Of a stretch of 64,000 nt of DNA, positions 33,201-42,400 are shown one piece after another (positions within the stretch are counted from its first letter, which is position 1; each line of letters opens with the position of its first letter). The DNA comes from Streptomyces sp. NBC_01283 (GTDB lineage: Bacteria > Actinomycetota > Actinomycetes > Streptomycetales > Streptomycetaceae): assembly GCF_041435335.1 (NCBI RefSeq), contig NZ_CP108430.1, positions 9,361,042-9,425,041 of the forward strand. Direction: 5' to 3'. The notes under the pieces were generated by a model. That model did not search any database and was not told where the DNA came from. It was given only the letters and a program-made list of their open reading frames with translations. The position numbers were made by a program, and so were the translations under genes.

Positions 33201-34578
33201 CGTGGCCTGCCCCTTCGGCGGGCCGGGCGAGCGGATGTACCGCACCGGCGACCTGGCAGCCTGGACGCCGGAGGGCCGCCTCCTGTTCCGGGGCCGCGTC
33301 GACAACCAGGTCAAGGTCCGGGGCTTCCGGATCGAACTCGGTGAGGTGGAGGCGGTGCTCGCCGACCATCCGCAGGTCGCGCAGGCCGTCGTGATCACCC
33401 GTGACCAGCCGGGCATCGGCAGGCACCTCGTCGCCTACGTCACCCCGGCCGAGGGGGAGCGGCCCGACCCGGACACCTTGCGGTCCTTCACCGGGCAGCG
33501 GCTACCGGAGCACATGGTGCCCTCTGCGGTCCTGGTCATGGAGAGTCTGCCGCTGGCCGTGACCGGGAAGGTCGACCGCAGGCTGCTGCCCGTACCCGAG
33601 TTCCTCAGCCACACCGCCTACCGGGCTCCCCGCAACGCCCAGGAGGAGCTGCTGGCAAGCGTGTTCGCGCAGATTCTCGGCGTGGAGCGGGTCGGCATCG
33701 ACGACGACTTCTTCGCTCTCGGCGGCCACTCGCTCCTCGCCACCAGGCTCATCAGCCGGATCCGCACGGTGCTGAGCGCGGAGGTCCCGATCCGCAGCGT
33801 GTTCCAGGCGCCGACCGTCGCCAAACTGGTCGAGCACCTGACCGGGGGCCTGCGGGACCCCGGCGACGGCGGCCCCTTCGACACGCTGCTGCCGCTGCGG
33901 ACCGGCGGGAGCCGAACGCCCCTGTGGCTCCTCCACCCCGGATTCGGACTGTGCTGGTCCTACCTGGGGCTGGCCACCCAGGTGGGGGACCGCCCGGTGT
34001 ACGGCATCCAGGCGCGCGGCTTCGACGGCGCACCGCTGCCGGCCGACTTCGCGGCCATGGTCACCGACTACACGGAACAGATCCTCGCCGTACAGCCGCA
34101 CGGCCCGTACCAGCTGGCCGGGCACTCGCTGGGCGGCTCCCTGGCCCACGCCATCGGTGCCGAACTCCAGCGCCGCGGCTACGAAGTGGCCCTAGTGGCG
34201 CTCCTCGACGCCGTTCCGAGCAGCGGGTTCGCACAACTGGCGGAGGCCCACCTCACCCGGTCGGAGGCGCGCGACTTCCTGGACGACTACCTGCCGGGCA
34301 CCGCCGATGACGACGACCGCCGCAACATCGTCGAGAACGGTGCCACGGTCATCGTCGAACACTCCCGGATGGTCGCGGAATTCACCCAGCCCACCTACCG
34401 CGGCACCGTGCTGTTCTTCAGCGCGACACAGAGCCCCGAGGTGCGGCCCGCCCCCTGGGAGCCGCACGTCGACGGCGAGCTGCTCACCTTTGACATCGAC
34501 GCCACGCACTTCGGACTGACCGAGCCGAAGCCCGCAGCCGAGATCTGCACCATCGTCAACCGCTACCTCCGTGACTGA
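18250..34578 (+). CDS. Four-module NRPS: C-A-T-E / C-A-T / C-A-T-E / C-A-T-TE
   Basis: 5442 residues, GTG start with AGGAG nine bases upstream. Module 1 (1-1520): C (HHMACDG), A (from 460), T (GGDSIRS, near 1009), E ([10 protein letters not shown]). Module 2 (1540-2590): C (HHVLFDG), A (2015-2510), T (GGHSIMA). Module 3 (2610-4130): C (HHIAADG), A (3077-3560), T (GGDSIRS), E ([10 protein letters not shown]). Module 4 (4140-5442): C (HHIVYDG), A (4617-5095), T (GGHSLLA), TE (GHSLGGS, terminal histidine in DATHFGL). By-eye codes: A1 and A2 both DVFSVAAYA, resembling piperazate-type codes; A3 DAWMTGAVC and A4 DTYIWVGAA, which I cannot assign. The two E domains imply D-residues at modules 1 and 3. 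The thioesterase makes this the terminal NRPS, releasing or cyclising the peptide. All core catalytic motifs look intact. Confidence 0.97.
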   Translation: MIPLSFAQRRLWFIDRIEGPSAMYTVPFLIRLTGRVDTPALTAAVRDVVARHESLRTLIVESAEGVPAQQVVPAEEVRLDIGLIEIAPDELDEAVREASAVTLTPFEEIPVRAVLFRTGAEEHHLLLLIHHMACDGESIAPLVRDLSAAYTAQVEGRTPDWPELAVQYADYTLWQRELLGDENDPDGLLATQLDYWRDALEGMPPSTRLPMDRPRGPLPSRRGDVVEGTVDEELLARAEAAAKRTGSSVPMVFQAALAVLLHQLGAGEDIALGSTVAGRQDPDLADLVGFFANTWVLRTDLSGRPTFDQLLAQVRHKALTAYDNQDAPFERVVEALNPERSSAYHPLFQVMFTWSTGARLEFGLPGGVRARIAPLWTSMAKFDLEFSFFNEPGTPGLSICLEYATDHFDRATAQGFVARLVRIVGDLLDEPSRAVALADVLTDGEREWALRAIEGAAADTPELTAAALIERQAAATPHATAVVDGGQELSFAELDARAERLARELTARGIGPERLVGLALPRSASLIVGMLAIWKAGAAYLPIDPRYPGARLGHILSDAGPDLVLTDTAGAKVLPAADIPRLCVDEVDFNAAGPAAEPAVGLPAHAAYVMYTSGSTGTPKGVVITHRDVVNGVLRLADVVGIGAGTRVLAGTSVNFDVSVFEAVTTLARGGILEVVRDVLVIGERGGWSGGVISTVPSVFTELLDQAGGMIRAQTVVFAGEALPAALVKRTQDAIPGVRVINAYGQTESFYATAFTAGEAWTATAATAPIGVPLANMGAYVLGPGLQLLPPGVVGELYVAGNVARGYLGRARLTAERFMADPFGPAGARMYRTGDLARWGADGQLECVGRADEQVKVRGFRIEPGEVEAALTAHPAVAQALVTTCRHEGRDHLVGYAVPAAGREPGQSAVESLGDLDIDLTATVSPRDLRTFLSARLPEFMVPSVFVMLDRLPLAPNGKLDRKALPAPEFTGSTYRAPATPGEVILARVYADVVGLDRVGVDDDFFALGGDSIRSIQVVARARTQGIEVTPRQIFECRTVAELARVATSEGRTQPELEELPGGGVGFVPLPPVGHYLEELGGNADRFTMAMTVDLPTGMDRDGLVATLSAAFDRHDILRSRRIAGRAPGLEVTAPGTVDVQPLIHRVASEGTWDDAWRQRAQSELDAAASRLDSANAVMAQFVWFDTGTGTPGRLSILLHHLVVDGVSWRILLPDLAAAWRTIRDGDTPQLPPTATSVRRWTHALTEAATGERAAELGLWRRMVCGPDPILGARPFDPAVDTIATVERVRLDLPIETTRVLLTTLPAAYRGGVNDGLLTGLALAVAAWRGRRGLDEPSTLVRLEGHGREEDVVPGADLSRTMGWFTSMYPVRLDVSGIDLDQALAGGAATGAAVKAVKEQLLAVPDKGIGYGMLRHLNAETRADLERYGSGQIVFNYLGRYTGSANMPQDLHGLGFTQVEDTVTLTPPLDGDMSALATLAVNAHVVDTEQGPRLEASLDYPSGLLAETDVRELADLWRTALAGVARHAGQSDAGGLTPSDVPLVTVGQGELDRWQEQYRGMADVWPVTAMQDGLLFHAELAGAAVDVYQMQFTFHLTGEVEPHRMRAAGQALLDRYPNLRTAFVTDSAGDRVQIVRNGIELPWQELDLASLPQPQQEEQRRRFLAAEHSTHFDPARAPLVRFSLVKLAADRWDLVLTAHHVLFDGWSVPLLMLDLLRLYRSNGDASQLGRAPAYRDFLTWLSHQDRTATARAWERELEGVDEPTLLVPDAPAADGESVGVGQLDVPLTPQQSDRLSRRAGELGLTLNTLVQGAWGMLLSGLTGQRDVTFGATVSGRPPQVEGVSEMVGTFINTLAVRMDCAPGHSLRTLLTGLQERQSALLDHHHFGLLEMHQLTGVRTLFDTLVVYESYPIDSAALDDAYAAAGIRVSGLSPLSSTHYPLVVMASAEPHLAIALQYQHHLVPPEQAAVIARRLGRILVRLAEDPELPFSSMDLLDPAERERILVDVNRTAAETPDATIPDLFERQAAKTPDRSAVTCGGVTLTYAQLNARADRLASALAARGVGPETVVGLAMPRSADLVTAMLGIWKAGGAYLPIDPENPGSRVEHMLSVTRPQLLLTRSGTADALPGTDVATLLIDDVDLAADGPLTGQVKGLSPQHAAYVMFTSGSTGVPKAVVVSHANVVNGVTRLAERVGVDADTHMLAGASINFDVSVFEIVTTLVHGGRVEVAGNALVLAEREAMTANVISTVPSVFAALGGRIPALPDRATLVFAGEKLPTGLVRRIRQERPEVRIVNAYGQTESFYATTFGVPAEQPRWDSGSVPIGTPIGNLRTYVLGPALAPAPPGVTGELYVAGDIARGYAGRAALTAERFVADLYGPAGARMYRTGDLARWTADGQIEYVGRDDNQVKIRGVRVEPAEIESALATHPDVTQAVVIARSTAEEGDRQLVAYVVPATPHADGTDLAATLRGYLRERLPAHLVPAAVVALDSVPLTVNGKLDREALPAPHFAAAAAGSDPRTPQEELLCELFAEVLHVDRVGVDDDFFALGGHSIMAIKLVNRIRSVLRTEVELRTLFAAPTVAELVPHLDRSGAARAPLAPPATLPARLPLSFSQQRLWFLHKFEGRAATYNMPIVLRLSGDLNVRALEETVNDLVTRHEILRTVYRETDGRPYQHILGPQEARIALPVRPVADADKLAGAIVAVARHPFDIASEIPLKAALFGTGPDEFTLVLVIHHIAADGWSATPLAKDLATAYAARARGEAPQWAPLPLQYAHYALWQQELLGRDADPDSLFSRQCRYWSQQLAGLPETVTFPTDRPRPAELDRSGDLLEFALDATLHEGIVSLARATNTTPFMVLQATMAALFTQLGTGTDIALGSGIAGRIDQNLDDLIGLFVNVQVMRIDTSGDPTFVELLDRTRRTSLAAYTHQDIPFEALVEKLNPERSASINPLFQVALILQNTEDADFELPGVRVTSEGTGTGTSRYDVTLSLTERFHDRTAPDGIHIAVEYSTELFDASTIEMVIARWERLLAAAVLDPAQHIGGAGELTAEERGTLLAGEQRTGQEVAAATFPDLFREQLLRAPQAPAVEFGGQVWSYQELNERANRIAHWLIARGIGAEQPVGVAMPRSADQVAVVLGIFKAGAVFLPVDPDYPSDRIRFMLDDAAPAVLLATAGIATGLPACPGTDVVAVDTPEVAQAWRDGPVTDPDVALAPAHPAYLIFTSGSTGRPKGVVATHAGIAALSRTTQDRLALSPDSRVIQVAAPSFDAAFWEYVQTLTTGATLVVPREQRLVGEDLAHNLAELDITHVMLPPSVLAALPADAPRTLTGLRTVTVGGEACPPALAAAWSPGRRFVNAYGPAETTVCGAVSAPLGTGRIPIGTAVDGNRLRVLDDRLAPVEPGVPGELYIAGPSLARGYLNRPDLTAERFVADPFGPAGTRMYRTGDIVRRSADGQLDYLGRSDDQVKINGLRIEPGEITAAMEQHPGVGQAVATSYRGKDGRQRLVGYAVPATPGSRGPDADDLRAFLSQRLPEFMVPSVFLLLDSLPLTANGKLDKAALPAPPTTTASSYRAPETKAEKTLAAIFAEILGQDRVGVDDDFFVVGGDSIRSIQVVSRAREQGVAITPRLMFKHRTVAALAEAAEAAAAGGRPGTDRREPAGGGLGWMPLLPVMRQINEHVGNHDGFTMSTVLQLPTGIDESGLVATLAAVVDHHDMLRSRLRTHAGEQGLDAAAPGTVDVASLIRRRHCPGDWSDPAWRQETKAEVAAAARELDAEAGRMARFIWCDAGPDTAGRLIVVLHHLVTDGVSWHILLSDLAQAWDAVRQGRSPQPAAVPTPLRSWSYGLVQAAAAPDRVAELDLWRDVLDRPEPPLGARPLDPAVDVRATVDTVRVTLDHQTTEALLTTLPAAFHSGVDDGLLTALALALAGWYRTRGIDERSVLIRLEGHGREEGAVPGADLTRTIGWFTSIYPVRLDVGGIDLQDAVAGGRTAGYAVKTVKEQLHAIPDKGIGYGLLRHLNPKTAEILKGYGDGQVAFNYLGRLGPVASAQQDSDAGWTMADDLGDLAPQPNAPALAAVDITAFSAETAQGPQLTADFAFATGLLTREEARELATLWRTALEGLARHATAAGAGGLTPSDVPLVRVRQRDLEVWEERYPDMVDVWPLTSLQSGLLFQSQLDGAEFDAYQVQLVFHLTGRVDPQRMRAAGQALLDRYDSLRTAFVTTAAGESVQLLLDRVELPWHAMDWSGLPEREQEERLRDLQDRDRATPFDPADPPLLRLTLVQRGPERHELVMTVHHIVYDGWSSPLVLQSLLHLYATFGDAGRLNRVRPYRDFLDWLSHQDKEEAAQAWRAELDGLDEPTLVAPRSQQQEGGGHCRTPVELDRDTARRLSRRAAELGITLNSLVQGAWALLIASHTGRQDVVFGATVSGRPPQVAGMDEMVGLFINTLPVRVRTTAGQSAADLLLDLQERQAALMDHHFLGLAEIHQAVDLPVLFDSVVVFESYPAGGDDLDETLSAAGIAITGMDWEAAVHYPLALFATADPDLQLMLGYRDHAFDTETVQRLAHRLTRILGDLAADPAIPVSGIDPMAPAERELVLTGFNDTVSEVPWATVAALFEQRAARRPDADAVLCGDTTLTYRELDERADRLARVLAASGVGQESPVGLALPRSPEYIVAVLAIAKAGGVYLPLDPAYPAERIAFMLSDAKPALLVTDTQTSAGLPESDCPLLVIDGPQAAREIAAAEPLAAGPDGHPDQLCYVVYTSGSTGRPKAVGISHRSLAVLSADRGYDESRLERVLMHHTQAFDTFTYELWAALLRGGAVVILPSGRLDPAGLTRMIVEQGVTGLIMPAGQFMAFADEAPEAFRGAREVWTVGDVVTPAALERVLCACADLTIVNGYGPTETTAATTMHVITGRDDLGEAVPIGRPMDNTRLYVLDAALRPAPVGVVGDLYVAGERLARGYLDRYGLTAERFVACPFGGPGERMYRTGDLAAWTPEGRLLFRGRVDNQVKVRGFRIELGEVEAVLADHPQVAQAVVITRDQPGIGRHLVAYVTPAEGERPDPDTLRSFTGQRLPEHMVPSAVLVMESLPLAVTGKVDRRLLPVPEFLSHTAYRAPRNAQEELLASVFAQILGVERVGIDDDFFALGGHSLLATRLISRIRTVLSAEVPIRSVFQAPTVAKLVEHLTGGLRDPGDGGPFDTLLPLRTGGSRTPLWLLHPGFGLCWSYLGLATQVGDRPVYGIQARGFDGAPLPADFAAMVTDYTEQILAVQPHGPYQLAGHSLGGSLAHAIGAELQRRGYEVALVALLDAVPSSGFAQLAEAHLTRSEARDFLDDYLPGTADDDDRRNIVENGATVIVEHSRMVAEFTQPTYRGTVLFFSATQSPEVRPAPWEPHVDGELLTFDIDATHFGLTEPKPAAEICTIVNRYLRD

Positions 34579-34587
34579 GGAGACCGC

Positions 34588-34800
34588 GTGACCACGAACC
34601 CCTTCGACGACGAGAACGGCACGTTCTACGTCCTGGTGAACGACGAGGAACAGCACTCCCTATGGCCCTCCTTCGCACACATCCCGGACGGCTGGCGGAT
34701 CGCCTTCGGTCCGGAGGACCGGCCGAAGTGCCTTGCCCACATAGAGGAGAACTGGACCGATCTGCGGCCCAGGAGCCTGCGCCTCGCCATGGGCGAGTAG
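34588..34800 (+). CDS. MbtH-like protein
   Basis: 70 residues with the MbtH signature: [19 protein letters not shown], then HSLWPSF and DGWRIAFG, ending in DLRPRSLR. MbtH-like proteins bind adenylation domains and are needed for their folding or activity. The GTG start lies 9 bp after the NRPS stop with GAGGAG just upstream, so it is translated with the NRPS. It probably serves all adenylation domains of the cluster. Confidence 0.96.
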   Translation: MTTNPFDDENGTFYVLVNDEEQHSLWPSFAHIPDGWRIAFGPEDRPKCLAHIEENWTDLRPRSLRLAMGE

Positions 34801-34852
34801 CACCTGCGCCCGTACCAGCGCCCGTACAGAACGAGAAACAGGAGGGATGGAG

Positions 34853-36064
34853 ATGACACAGCTCGCCGACCGCTGGGGAGTGAACCCCGCGTTCTTCTGG
34901 ATGTGGGGTCACCGACCGGAGCAGCCCGTCAAGGTGGACGAGAGCGGGGTGTTCCATGTCTACGGTCACGCCGAGATCCTGGAGGTCTACGGCGACCCGC
35001 AGGTGTACTCGTCCAATGTGGAAGCCCTGCTGTTCGGGGCGCCCGAGGGCGAGACCCTCAGCGAGGGCGCGCTGAGCGCGGCCGACCCGCCCAAGCACAC
35101 GAAGCTCCGCAAGATTGTCAGCCGTGCGTTCACCCCAAAGCTGGTGGCCGATCTCGAACCGCGGATCGCTGAGGTCACTGGTCAGCTCCTGGACGAGGCG
35201 GCGGGCCAGGGGCGCCTGGAACTGGTCGGGGACCTGGCGTATCCGATGCCGGTGATGGTGATAGCCGACATGCTCGGCGTGCCGCGCAGCGACCGCGACC
35301 TTTTCAAGCAGTGGGTGGACACCATCCTCACCGCCGCCGGCGAAGTGAACGTGGAAGACGCGGTCAAGGACGGCGCGGGCACGCAGCGCGAGGACGAGGA
35401 CGTCGCGGCCGCCATGGGGCAAGTGCCCGAACTGATGGAGTACTTGCGCACGCATGCGGCCGAACGGCGCGCCAAGCCGCGCGAGGATCTGCTGACCAAG
35501 CTGGTCCAGGCGGAGGTCGACGGCGAGCGCCTGACTGACAACCAGGTGGTGAACTTCTCCAGGGAACTCCTCGTCGCAGGACACCTCACCACCAGCGCGA
35601 CGATCGCCAACATGCTGCTGTGCCTGGATGCCCACCCGGAGCAGTTCGCCCGGCTGCGGGCGAACCCGGACCTCATCCCGGGGGCCGCCGAGGAAACCCT
35701 GCGGTTCCTCGGTCCGCTCGCGGCCTCCGCCCGCGCGACGGCCGAAGACACCGAGCTGGCCGGCGTCAAGATACCGAAGAAGAGCTTCGTCCGGCTCTGG
35801 CTCGGCGCCGGCAGCCGGGACGAGCGGGTGTTCGACCGGCCCGACGAGTTCGATCCCGGTCGCGACCCCAATCCGCACCTGGGATTCGGCCGCGGAATCC
35901 ACTTCTGCATCGGCGCGCCACTCGCCCGCCTCGAGACCAGCATCTGCTTGCGGATGCTCCTGGACCGGTATCCCGGATTGCGGGCGGCCCCGGACGAGCG
36001 GCCGGAATTCTTGCCGCTGGATGACCTGCTGGCAGTGTCGAAACTCGAGATGCTCACCGCTTAG
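34853..36064 (+). CDS. Cytochrome P450 (tailoring enzyme)
   Basis: About 403 residues. The heme-binding loop is FGRGIHFCIGAPLAR, the K-helix pair is EETLRF, and the I-helix reads LLVAGHLTTS, where the usual acidic/alcohol pair (A-G-x-E/D-T) is changed to A-G-H-L-T. Loss of the acidic residue is seen in some P450s that act on carrier-bound or unusual substrates, so the reaction may not be a simple hydroxylation. ATG 34853 is preferred over ATG 34847 because GGAGG at 34841 is then seven bases away. It lies between the MbtH-like and glycosyltransferase genes, so it probably modifies the peptide before or around glycosylation. A redox partner is not encoded nearby. Confidence 0.94.
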   Translation: MTQLADRWGVNPAFFWMWGHRPEQPVKVDESGVFHVYGHAEILEVYGDPQVYSSNVEALLFGAPEGETLSEGALSAADPPKHTKLRKIVSRAFTPKLVADLEPRIAEVTGQLLDEAAGQGRLELVGDLAYPMPVMVIADMLGVPRSDRDLFKQWVDTILTAAGEVNVEDAVKDGAGTQREDEDVAAAMGQVPELMEYLRTHAAERRAKPREDLLTKLVQAEVDGERLTDNQVVNFSRELLVAGHLTTSATIANMLLCLDAHPEQFARLRANPDLIPGAAEETLRFLGPLAASARATAEDTELAGVKIPKKSFVRLWLGAGSRDERVFDRPDEFDPGRDPNPHLGFGRGIHFCIGAPLARLETSICLRMLLDRYPGLRAAPDERPEFLPLDDLLAVSKLEMLTA

Positions 36065-36123
36065 GCCGTTGCTGGAACAGCCTGCGAACCGTGGATGAGT
36101 TCGCTTCGAAGGAGGAAAGCGCC

Positions 36124-37416
36124 ATGCGCGTCCTGTTCGTAGTCTTTCCCTGGCGAACCCACCTGCAGCACATGGTGCCGCTGGCCTGGGCACTGCAGTC
36201 GGCAGGCCACGAGGTCCGGGTCGCGAGCGGCCCGGAGCTGACGGACGCCGTCACCGCCTCGGGTCTGCCGGCCGTACCTGTAGGTCCCGAAGAACCCGTT
36301 TTCGGGAGGGTCGAACGCGAGCAGGGGGAGGTGTACCAGAAGCTCGTCGAAGCCCACGGCGAGCAGAACGACATCCTCGTCGACGTGTGCGAGGACCGCG
36401 AAGAGATCCTCACCTGGGAGCGCCTGCGGTGGGGGAGCCGGTTCCTGGCCGCCACCTCCCGGGCCTCCAATGATGCGATGGTCGAGGAGCTGGTGGAGTA
36501 CTGCCGCTGGTGGCAGCCGGACCTGGTGCTCTGGGACTGGCTGAGCCACGCGGGCGCGATCGCGGCCACGGCGGTCGGAGTGCCGCACGGGCGCATGCGC
36601 ACCGAGTTGGCCGTCGAGGACCGCGCCCGCCGGCATTTTCTGCGGGTGCGTCAGGAGCAGGCGCCCGAGGACCGCGAGGACCCGTTGGGGGACTGGCTGG
36701 GGGAGTGGGCGCAGAAGTTCGGTGCCGAGTTCTCCGAGGAGATGGTGACCGGGCAGTTCGCGATCGAGCAGATGGTCGGCTCGATGCGGCTGGAGTCGCC
36801 GTCGCCGCATCTTCCGCTGCGCTATGTCCCCTACAACGGGCCGTCGGTGGTGCCGCATTGGGCCCGACGCGACCCGGCCAAGCGGCGCGTCCTGGCCACC
36901 TTCGGACTCAGCCTGGCAACGGACCCGGCGACGGCCGCGTCCTCCTTGGAGCAGCTGCAGGGGATGCTGGATGCGCTGGCTGATCTGGACATCGAGCTGG
37001 TGGTGACGCTGCCCGAGCAGTTCCAGCGGGAGCTGGAGCGGGTTCCCGGCAATACCAGGCTGGTGGAGTTCGTTCCGCTGCACGCCGTCGTCCCCTCGTG
37101 CTCGGCTGTGATCCACCATGGCGGCGTGCCCGGGTTCCTGGAGGCGATCGCGCACGGGGTGCCGCAGCTGGTGATCGGCCGCGCCATGACCGATATCGGG
37201 GAGCGTGGCCCGCGGCTGGAGCGGTCCGGGGCCGGCCTGTGGATCCGGGGGGACGCTCCGGAGGACCTGGACGGGGGGCGGGTGCGGGAGCAGCTGGTGC
37301 GGCTGCTGGAGGATCCGTCGTTCGGGGAGGCCGCCGGACGGCTCGGCCAGGAGCTGGCGGCGCAGCCGTCACCCGCCGAGGTCGTCCGGGAACTGGAACG
37401 GATCGTGGAACGCTAG
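36124..37416 (+). CDS. Glycosyltransferase 2 (near-duplicate of glycosyltransferase 1)
   Basis: 430 residues, GT-B fold of the macrolide/glycopeptide type. It starts with MRVLFVVFPWRTHLQHMVPL and carries the same HHGGVPGFLEAIAHGVPQLV donor-site region as the gene at 15270. ATG 36124 has AGGAGG upstream. The C-terminal two thirds is almost base-for-base identical to the other copy. Residues about 52-115, a patch near 160-170 and a loop near 265-275 differ. Two such genes suggest two sugars of the same or similar kind, or a mono- and a second glycosylation step. Confidence 0.94.
   Translation: MRVLFVVFPWRTHLQHMVPLAWALQSAGHEVRVASGPELTDAVTASGLPAVPVGPEEPVFGRVEREQGEVYQKLVEAHGEQNDILVDVCEDREEILTWERLRWGSRFLAATSRASNDAMVEELVEYCRWWQPDLVLWDWLSHAGAIAATAVGVPHGRMRTELAVEDRARRHFLRVRQEQAPEDREDPLGDWLGEWAQKFGAEFSEEMVTGQFAIEQMVGSMRLESPSPHLPLRYVPYNGPSVVPHWARRDPAKRRVLATFGLSLATDPATAASSLEQLQGMLDALADLDIELVVTLPEQFQRELERVPGNTRLVEFVPLHAVVPSCSAVIHHGGVPGFLEAIAHGVPQLVIGRAMTDIGERGPRLERSGAGLWIRGDAPEDLDGGRVREQLVRLLEDPSFGEAAGRLGQELAAQPSPAEVVRELERIVER
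36472..37409 (+). repeat. Long near-identical DNA block, copy 2 (glycosyltransferase)
   Basis: Partner of 15618-16555, in the same orientation, about 20.85 kb apart. Homologous recombination between the two direct repeats would delete the SARP gene, most of the main NRPS locus and the P450. Confidence 0.9.
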
Positions 37417-37479
37417 TGCTGCGTTCCTCGAAGAACGTTCCGGTAGCGGCATCGCCGGGGGCGGGACGGGGTGTCGCGC

Positions 37480-38140
37480 GGCCCTAGATCCAAGGTCGGG
37501 CGCGGGTGTTGAGCTGAGCGGTGGCCATTGCGGTGGCCTTTGGCGATGCCGTCCGGGCTGGCGAAGGACCGGCCGGCCAGGGCCGTCTCGCGGAAACAGG
37601 CGCCACCAGCCTTCTTGGAGGCTGAGCCAGCAGGCGCCGACGAGGGTGACGTGATGGTGCCGGCCCCGCCGGCACCCCGTCCCAGGCGTAGTGGCCTCCG
37701 CCATGTTCCTGGGCATGGCGGAGGGACTGTTTGCCCGCCGGCTGGATTTCAAGGACGGCGAAGCGAGAGCGCATGCGGCCTTGCCGCCAGGACACCTCGC
37801 TGAACACGCCGTGCTCGGCTGCCGGTTGAGGCAGTGTTACCGGCCGGGTGCGGTAGCGGGGCAGGGGCGCCGGGCCCAGCCCGCCATAGGCCGGTCCCAC
37901 ACAGCCAGGCGATCCAACAAGTCCAGCGCGAGCTGGGTCTTGGCAGCAAAGGTGACGTACTGCGGGACGCCGGCTCTGCGGCGCTGGGCCGCATCGCTGG
38001 TCCACTCCCCGGGCAGATACAACTGCCGCTCCAGCGGGCCGGACCTCCTCGCACAGCCGTCGCGCGATCCGTTGCCGCATGTTCCCGTCCGGCAGCCGCT
38101 CGGCCATCGGCTGGATCGGCCTACGCCGTCCCTCCAGCAT
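37480..38140 (-). pseudogene. IS701-family transposase remnant
   Basis: On the minus strand one frame reads MYLPGEWTSDAAQRRRAGVP followed by LALDLLDRLAVWD (about 38020-37900), and another reads GRHHHVTLVGACWLSLQ (about 37670-37600). These are the middle and C-terminal signatures of IS701-type transposases, in the right order but in different frames. The element is decayed and lies between the two halves of the cluster. The flanks (37417-37479 and 38141-38206) contain no gene. Confidence 0.7.
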
Positions 38141-38206
38141 CAGGAGGGGCCGCGCAAGCCGACGCCATGCCTCTGGCCAGGCAAGATCAGTACACCTGAC
38201 GAAGCA

Positions 38207-39442
38207 CTACGAGCGATCCTGACGTGCTGTCGGCTGCGGCCCGCCCAGGGGTCCCGCCGGAGCGAGCAGCTCCGGACCCAGGGACCGGGCGCTGCCGCAG
38301 CCGATCTGCGTCAGAGCGACGTCGAGCTCGGCGAGCAGGCACCGCAGGACGTGCCGCACGCCGGGACGTCCGTCGAGCGCCAGTCCGTACAGGTAGGGCC
38401 TGCCGAGGAGGACGGCGTCCGCGCCGAGGGCCAGAGCCTTGGCGACGTCGGTGCCGGTGCGGACACCGGAGTCCATCAGCACAGGGACGGTGCCGCCGAC
38501 CGCGGCGCGCACTGCGGGCAGGCAGTCCAGGGAAGCCGCCGCGCCGTCCAGCTGGCGTCCCCCGTGATTGGAGACGATCACGCCGTCCGCCCCGTTGGCC
38601 ACGGCCAGGCGCGCGTCGTCGGGGTGCAGGACCCCCTTGACGAGAAGGGGAAGACTCGTCCACTCGCGCAGCTGGTTCAGTCGGTCCCAGGTCAGCGACG
38701 GGTTGCCGTTGACCCGGGCCCAGTGCCTGACGACCGACTCGGGGCCGGCATCCGGCGGCAGCGCCGCCCGGAACACGGGATCACTCGTGTAGTTGGCGAG
38801 CCCGGTGCCGCGTATCAGCGGAAGGTAGCCGTGATCGAGGTCCGCGGGCCGGTAGCCGACGGAGGGATTGTCGACGGTGAGGACCAGCGCCGTGTAGCCG
38901 CTCGCCTCGGCCCGGCGGACCAGGGACGCGGCCAGTTCGTCGTCCGAGGGCCAGTACAGCTGGAACCAGCGGGGCCCCGGCCCGGCAGCCGCGGCCACCT
39001 CCTCGAGGCTGTGCGAGGAGTAGGAGGACAGCACGAACGGCAGCCCGGCGTCGGCCGCGCCCCGGACGGTGGCGATCTCACCCTCGGGGTGCACGGCAGT
39101 CTGTGCGGAGATCGGTGCCAACAGGACCGGTGCGGGCAGGGTCTGGCCGAGGAGGTCCACTGTCAGGTCGCGCCGCGTGAAGCCGCGCAGTGCCCGGGGC
39201 AGCAGGCGCCACCGGTCGAAAGCGTCCCGGTTGGCGCGCCCGGTGGCCCCGGTCCCGGCGCCGCCGGCCACGAAGCCGGACACCGCGGGCGGGAGGACCG
39301 CACGGGCCGCGTCCTCCAACGCCGTGAGATCGGTGGTGAGTTGACCTTTGCGGCTGTCGGGGCCCGCCAGGTATATCTCGCGCACCAGGTCGGACGCGCT
39401 CGTCGGTCCGGCCGGGGCTGCGGTGCGGGTGTGCTCGGTCAT
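38207..39442 (-). CDS. FMN-dependent alpha-hydroxy-acid oxidase/dehydrogenase
   Basis: 411 residues of the glycolate/lactate/mandelate oxidase family. The FMN-site lysine lies in LPLLVKGVL, the catalytic histidine and arginine in VIVSNHGGRQLDG, and the phosphate-binding end in LMDSGVRTGTDVAKALALGADAVLLGRPYLYG. It oxidises a 2-hydroxy acid (free or bound) to a 2-keto acid. Its start overlaps the PKS stop by 4 bp, so it belongs to the PKS operon. With the P450 and aminotransferase of that operon it could turn an alpha-hydroxylated polyketide acid into an alpha-keto acid ready for transamination. The hydroxymandelate oxidase role of hydroxyphenylglycine pathways is an alternative, but no HmaS is present here. 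Confidence 0.92.
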   Translation of the reverse strand: MTEHTRTAAPAGPTSASDLVREIYLAGPDSRKGQLTTDLTALEDAARAVLPPAVSGFVAGGAGTGATGRANRDAFDRWRLLPRALRGFTRRDLTVDLLGQTLPAPVLLAPISAQTAVHPEGEIATVRGAADAGLPFVLSSYSSHSLEEVAAAAGPGPRWFQLYWPSDDELAASLVRRAEASGYTALVLTVDNPSVGYRPADLDHGYLPLIRGTGLANYTSDPVFRAALPPDAGPESVVRHWARVNGNPSLTWDRLNQLREWTSLPLLVKGVLHPDDARLAVANGADGVIVSNHGGRQLDGAAASLDCLPAVRAAVGGTVPVLMDSGVRTGTDVAKALALGADAVLLGRPYLYGLALDGRPGVRHVLRCLLAELDVALTQIGCGSARSLGPELLAPAGPLGGPQPTARQDRS

Positions 39443-42400
39443 GGCATCGGGGTTCCGTTTCCGTTCTCGGTGGTGGTCCGTCCGTCGGACGGCGGCTCCT
39501 GACCGAGGACATCGGCCAGGAGCCGGGGGGTCGGCCAGTCGAAGACGAAAGTGGCCGGAAGGCGCAGCCCGATGGTGGCCATCAGCCGGTTGCGCAGCTC
39601 CACCGCCCCCAGCGAGTCCATGCCGACGTGGTCGAAGGCGATGTCCGGGTCGATCGCGTCGGCGGAGGCGTGGCCGAGCACTGCGGCGACCTCGGCGAGG
39701 AGCCGCTCCAACATTGTGTCGCCGCCTTCCGCGGCCGCGGTGTCCCCGTGGTCGTGCGGCAGCTCGGTCGAGGACGGATCCTCCTCTCCCCCTGGCTTCC
39801 CGGCGTCGGCGGGCAGGAGGGACTCCAGGATGCGCGGGAGAGTGCCGCCGCGGTGCTGTGCGGCCAGGGCGCCGCGATCCCAGCGTCCCGCCACAACCAC
39901 CGGCTCAATCCCGTGCACCGCCGCGTCGAGGAAGCGCAGGCCCTGTTCGATGGGTATCAGCAGGACGCCGACCCGGGCCATGCGGTCGATCTGGGCGTTC
40001 GTGAGGGTGCTGCCCATGCCTCCCGACACATCCCACTGGCCCCACACGATGGCCACGCCGGGCTTGCCGGCGGTGTGCCGTTGCTCCATCAGGCCTTCCA
40101 GGAACCCGTTCGCGGCGGCATAGGCGCCCTGCCCCGCCGAGTTGAGCGTGCTGGCGACCGAGGAGTAGACGACGAACGCGGACAGGTCCAGGTCGGCGGT
40201 CAGTTCGTGCAGATGGAACGCCGCGTCGACCTTGGGACGCAGCGACCGGTCGAGGTCGTCGGCCGTCAGGTCGGTCAGCAGACCTCCTTCGAGGAAACCC
40301 GCGGCATGGACGACACCGCCGATGCGGACACCGGAGCGGGCAAGCCTGTCGAGAACCCCGGCCAGTGCCTCGCGGTCGGCGGCGTCACAGGCCACCGTGC
40401 GGACCTTGGCACCGAGATCCCGCAGGTCCGCGATGACGCGCTCCGCGTCGAGGCCGGGGGCGCCGCGCCCCATCAGGACCAGCTGCCGCACACCGTGCTG
40501 CTCCACCAGGTGCCGGGCGGTGATCCGGCCGAGCCAGCCGAGCCCACCGGTGATCAGCACCGCTCTTGTCGGGTCCCAGGTACATCCGGGGACCGGGGCG
40601 CCGGCGGCGCTGGCGAGGGCCGGCCGGTACGCGGTCCCCTCACGCAGCGCGAGCTGGCTCTCGCCGGAGGCCAGCGCGGCGGCGAACGCCTCGCGGCAGG
40701 CGGCGGTACCGTCCTCGTCGAGCAGGACGAACCGGCCCGGGTACTCGGCCTGCGCGGACCGGAGCAGTCCCCACACGGCGCGGTGGGCGGGCCGTATGCC
40801 GGGGTCCTGCTCGTTCCCCACGGCGACGGCGCCGCGGGTGACCACCACCAGCCGGGCGTCCTCCTCCTGCTCGTCAGCCAGGAAGCCCTGGACCGCGGTC
40901 AGCACCTCCAGCAGGGTCTCCCGGACCGCTGCCGGGGTCCCGGCCCTGTCGGTCCGGCACGTCAGCACGGTCGTCCGCGGGAGTGCTCCACCTGCGGCGA
41001 ACGCCTCGGCGAGGTCGGTCCACGGCGTGTCCGGCGCGACGCCGGCCGGCTCGGAGACCGGCGTCCAGTACGGCACCAACAGGCCGTCGGCCTCCGGCGC
41101 GCCGGAAGGACCGGCGTCGGCGGCCGGGACCGGCCGCAGGATGAGAGAGCCGATCGAGGCCAGCGGCCTGCCGTCGGGGTCGGTGAACTCGGCCGAGACC
41201 ACGTCGTGGCCCGCGGGTGTCAGATGGACCCGCACCCGGGCCGCGGCGCCGGCGGCGGCCCGGACCCGCACGTCCCGCCAGATGTGCGGAAGCAGGCCGG
41301 GGCCCGCGGCACCCTCGGCGGCGAGCGGGTGCAGGGCGGCGTCGAGGAGCACGGGGTGCAGGGCGTGCGTGCCGGGCCGCACCCCGTCCGGAAGGGTCAC
41401 ATCGGCGATGGTCTCCGGGCCGGAGCTCCACATCGCGCCGACACCGCGGAACGCCGGTCCGTACGCCAACTCCCGGTCCGCGAGGGTGCGGTAGAGCTCG
41501 TGGGGCGGCAGGTCGAGCGGCGCGGCCGCCACGGGGAGGCCGCGCCGCGGCTCGGCGCCGGGCTCCGATCCGAGCCGGGCGACAGTGCCGTGGGCGCACC
41601 GGATCCAGGCCGACTCCTCGGTGTCCGCCCGGCGGGCGTGCACGGTGACGGCGCTCCGGCCGTCGGCGTCGGCCGCCGCGATGAAGACCCGCAGGTCGAA
41701 CTCCGCGCCGTCCACCACGTCCAACGGCTCCTCGTGGACGAGCTCCTCGACCGTGTCGCCGCCCGTCACACGGGCGGCGCTCACCACCGCGTCGAGCAGG
41801 GCGGTGCCAGGCAGCAGCGTCCTGCCGGCGACCCGGTGGTCGGCCAGCCAGGGGAGCGTGGCGTGCGAGAGCCGTCCGGTGAACATGACCCCGTCCGGCG
41901 CCGGTACCTCCGTGGCGGCGGCCAGGATCGGGTGGTCGAGATCGGTGATCCCGGCCGGGCGGGCAGCTGTGCGCTGCGGCGCGTCGATCCAGTAGCGGCG
42001 CCGCTGGAAGGCATACGTCGGCAGCGGGATCCGACGCGCGCCGCGGTCCGCGAACACGGCGGCCCAGTCGACGTCGGCGCCGACCGAGTGCAGCCGGGCG
42101 AGCGCGGTCACCAGCGTGGCGGCCTCCGGCTCCTGGTCGCGCTGCGCCGCGACCGCCGTCGGTGCGGCCTGGCCGGCGAAGCAGTCGGCGACCATGCCGG
42201 TGAGTTCGCCGGACGGGCCGACCTCCACCAGCCGGTTGCATCCCAGGTCGCTCAGGGACCGCACGCCGTCCTCGAAGCGGAACGTCTCGACCGCCTGGCG
42301 GGCCCAGTGGTCGGGGTCGGCGAACTCGTTCTCCCGCATCGCCCGTCCGGTGAGGCCCGAGACCACCGTGAGCTCCGGCTCACAAAAGCTCAGGTTCTTG

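Noticed and set aside
34556..36193. A 545-codon minus-strand frame over the P450
   Set aside because: The plus strand encodes a complete P450 with heme loop and I-helix, so this is a shadow.
38207..39442. Hydroxymandelate oxidase of a hydroxyphenylglycine pathway
   Set aside because: No hydroxymandelate synthase and no hydroxyphenylglycine-type adenylation code are visible; it is translationally coupled to PKS genes instead. It cannot be excluded if the missing gene is left of the window.
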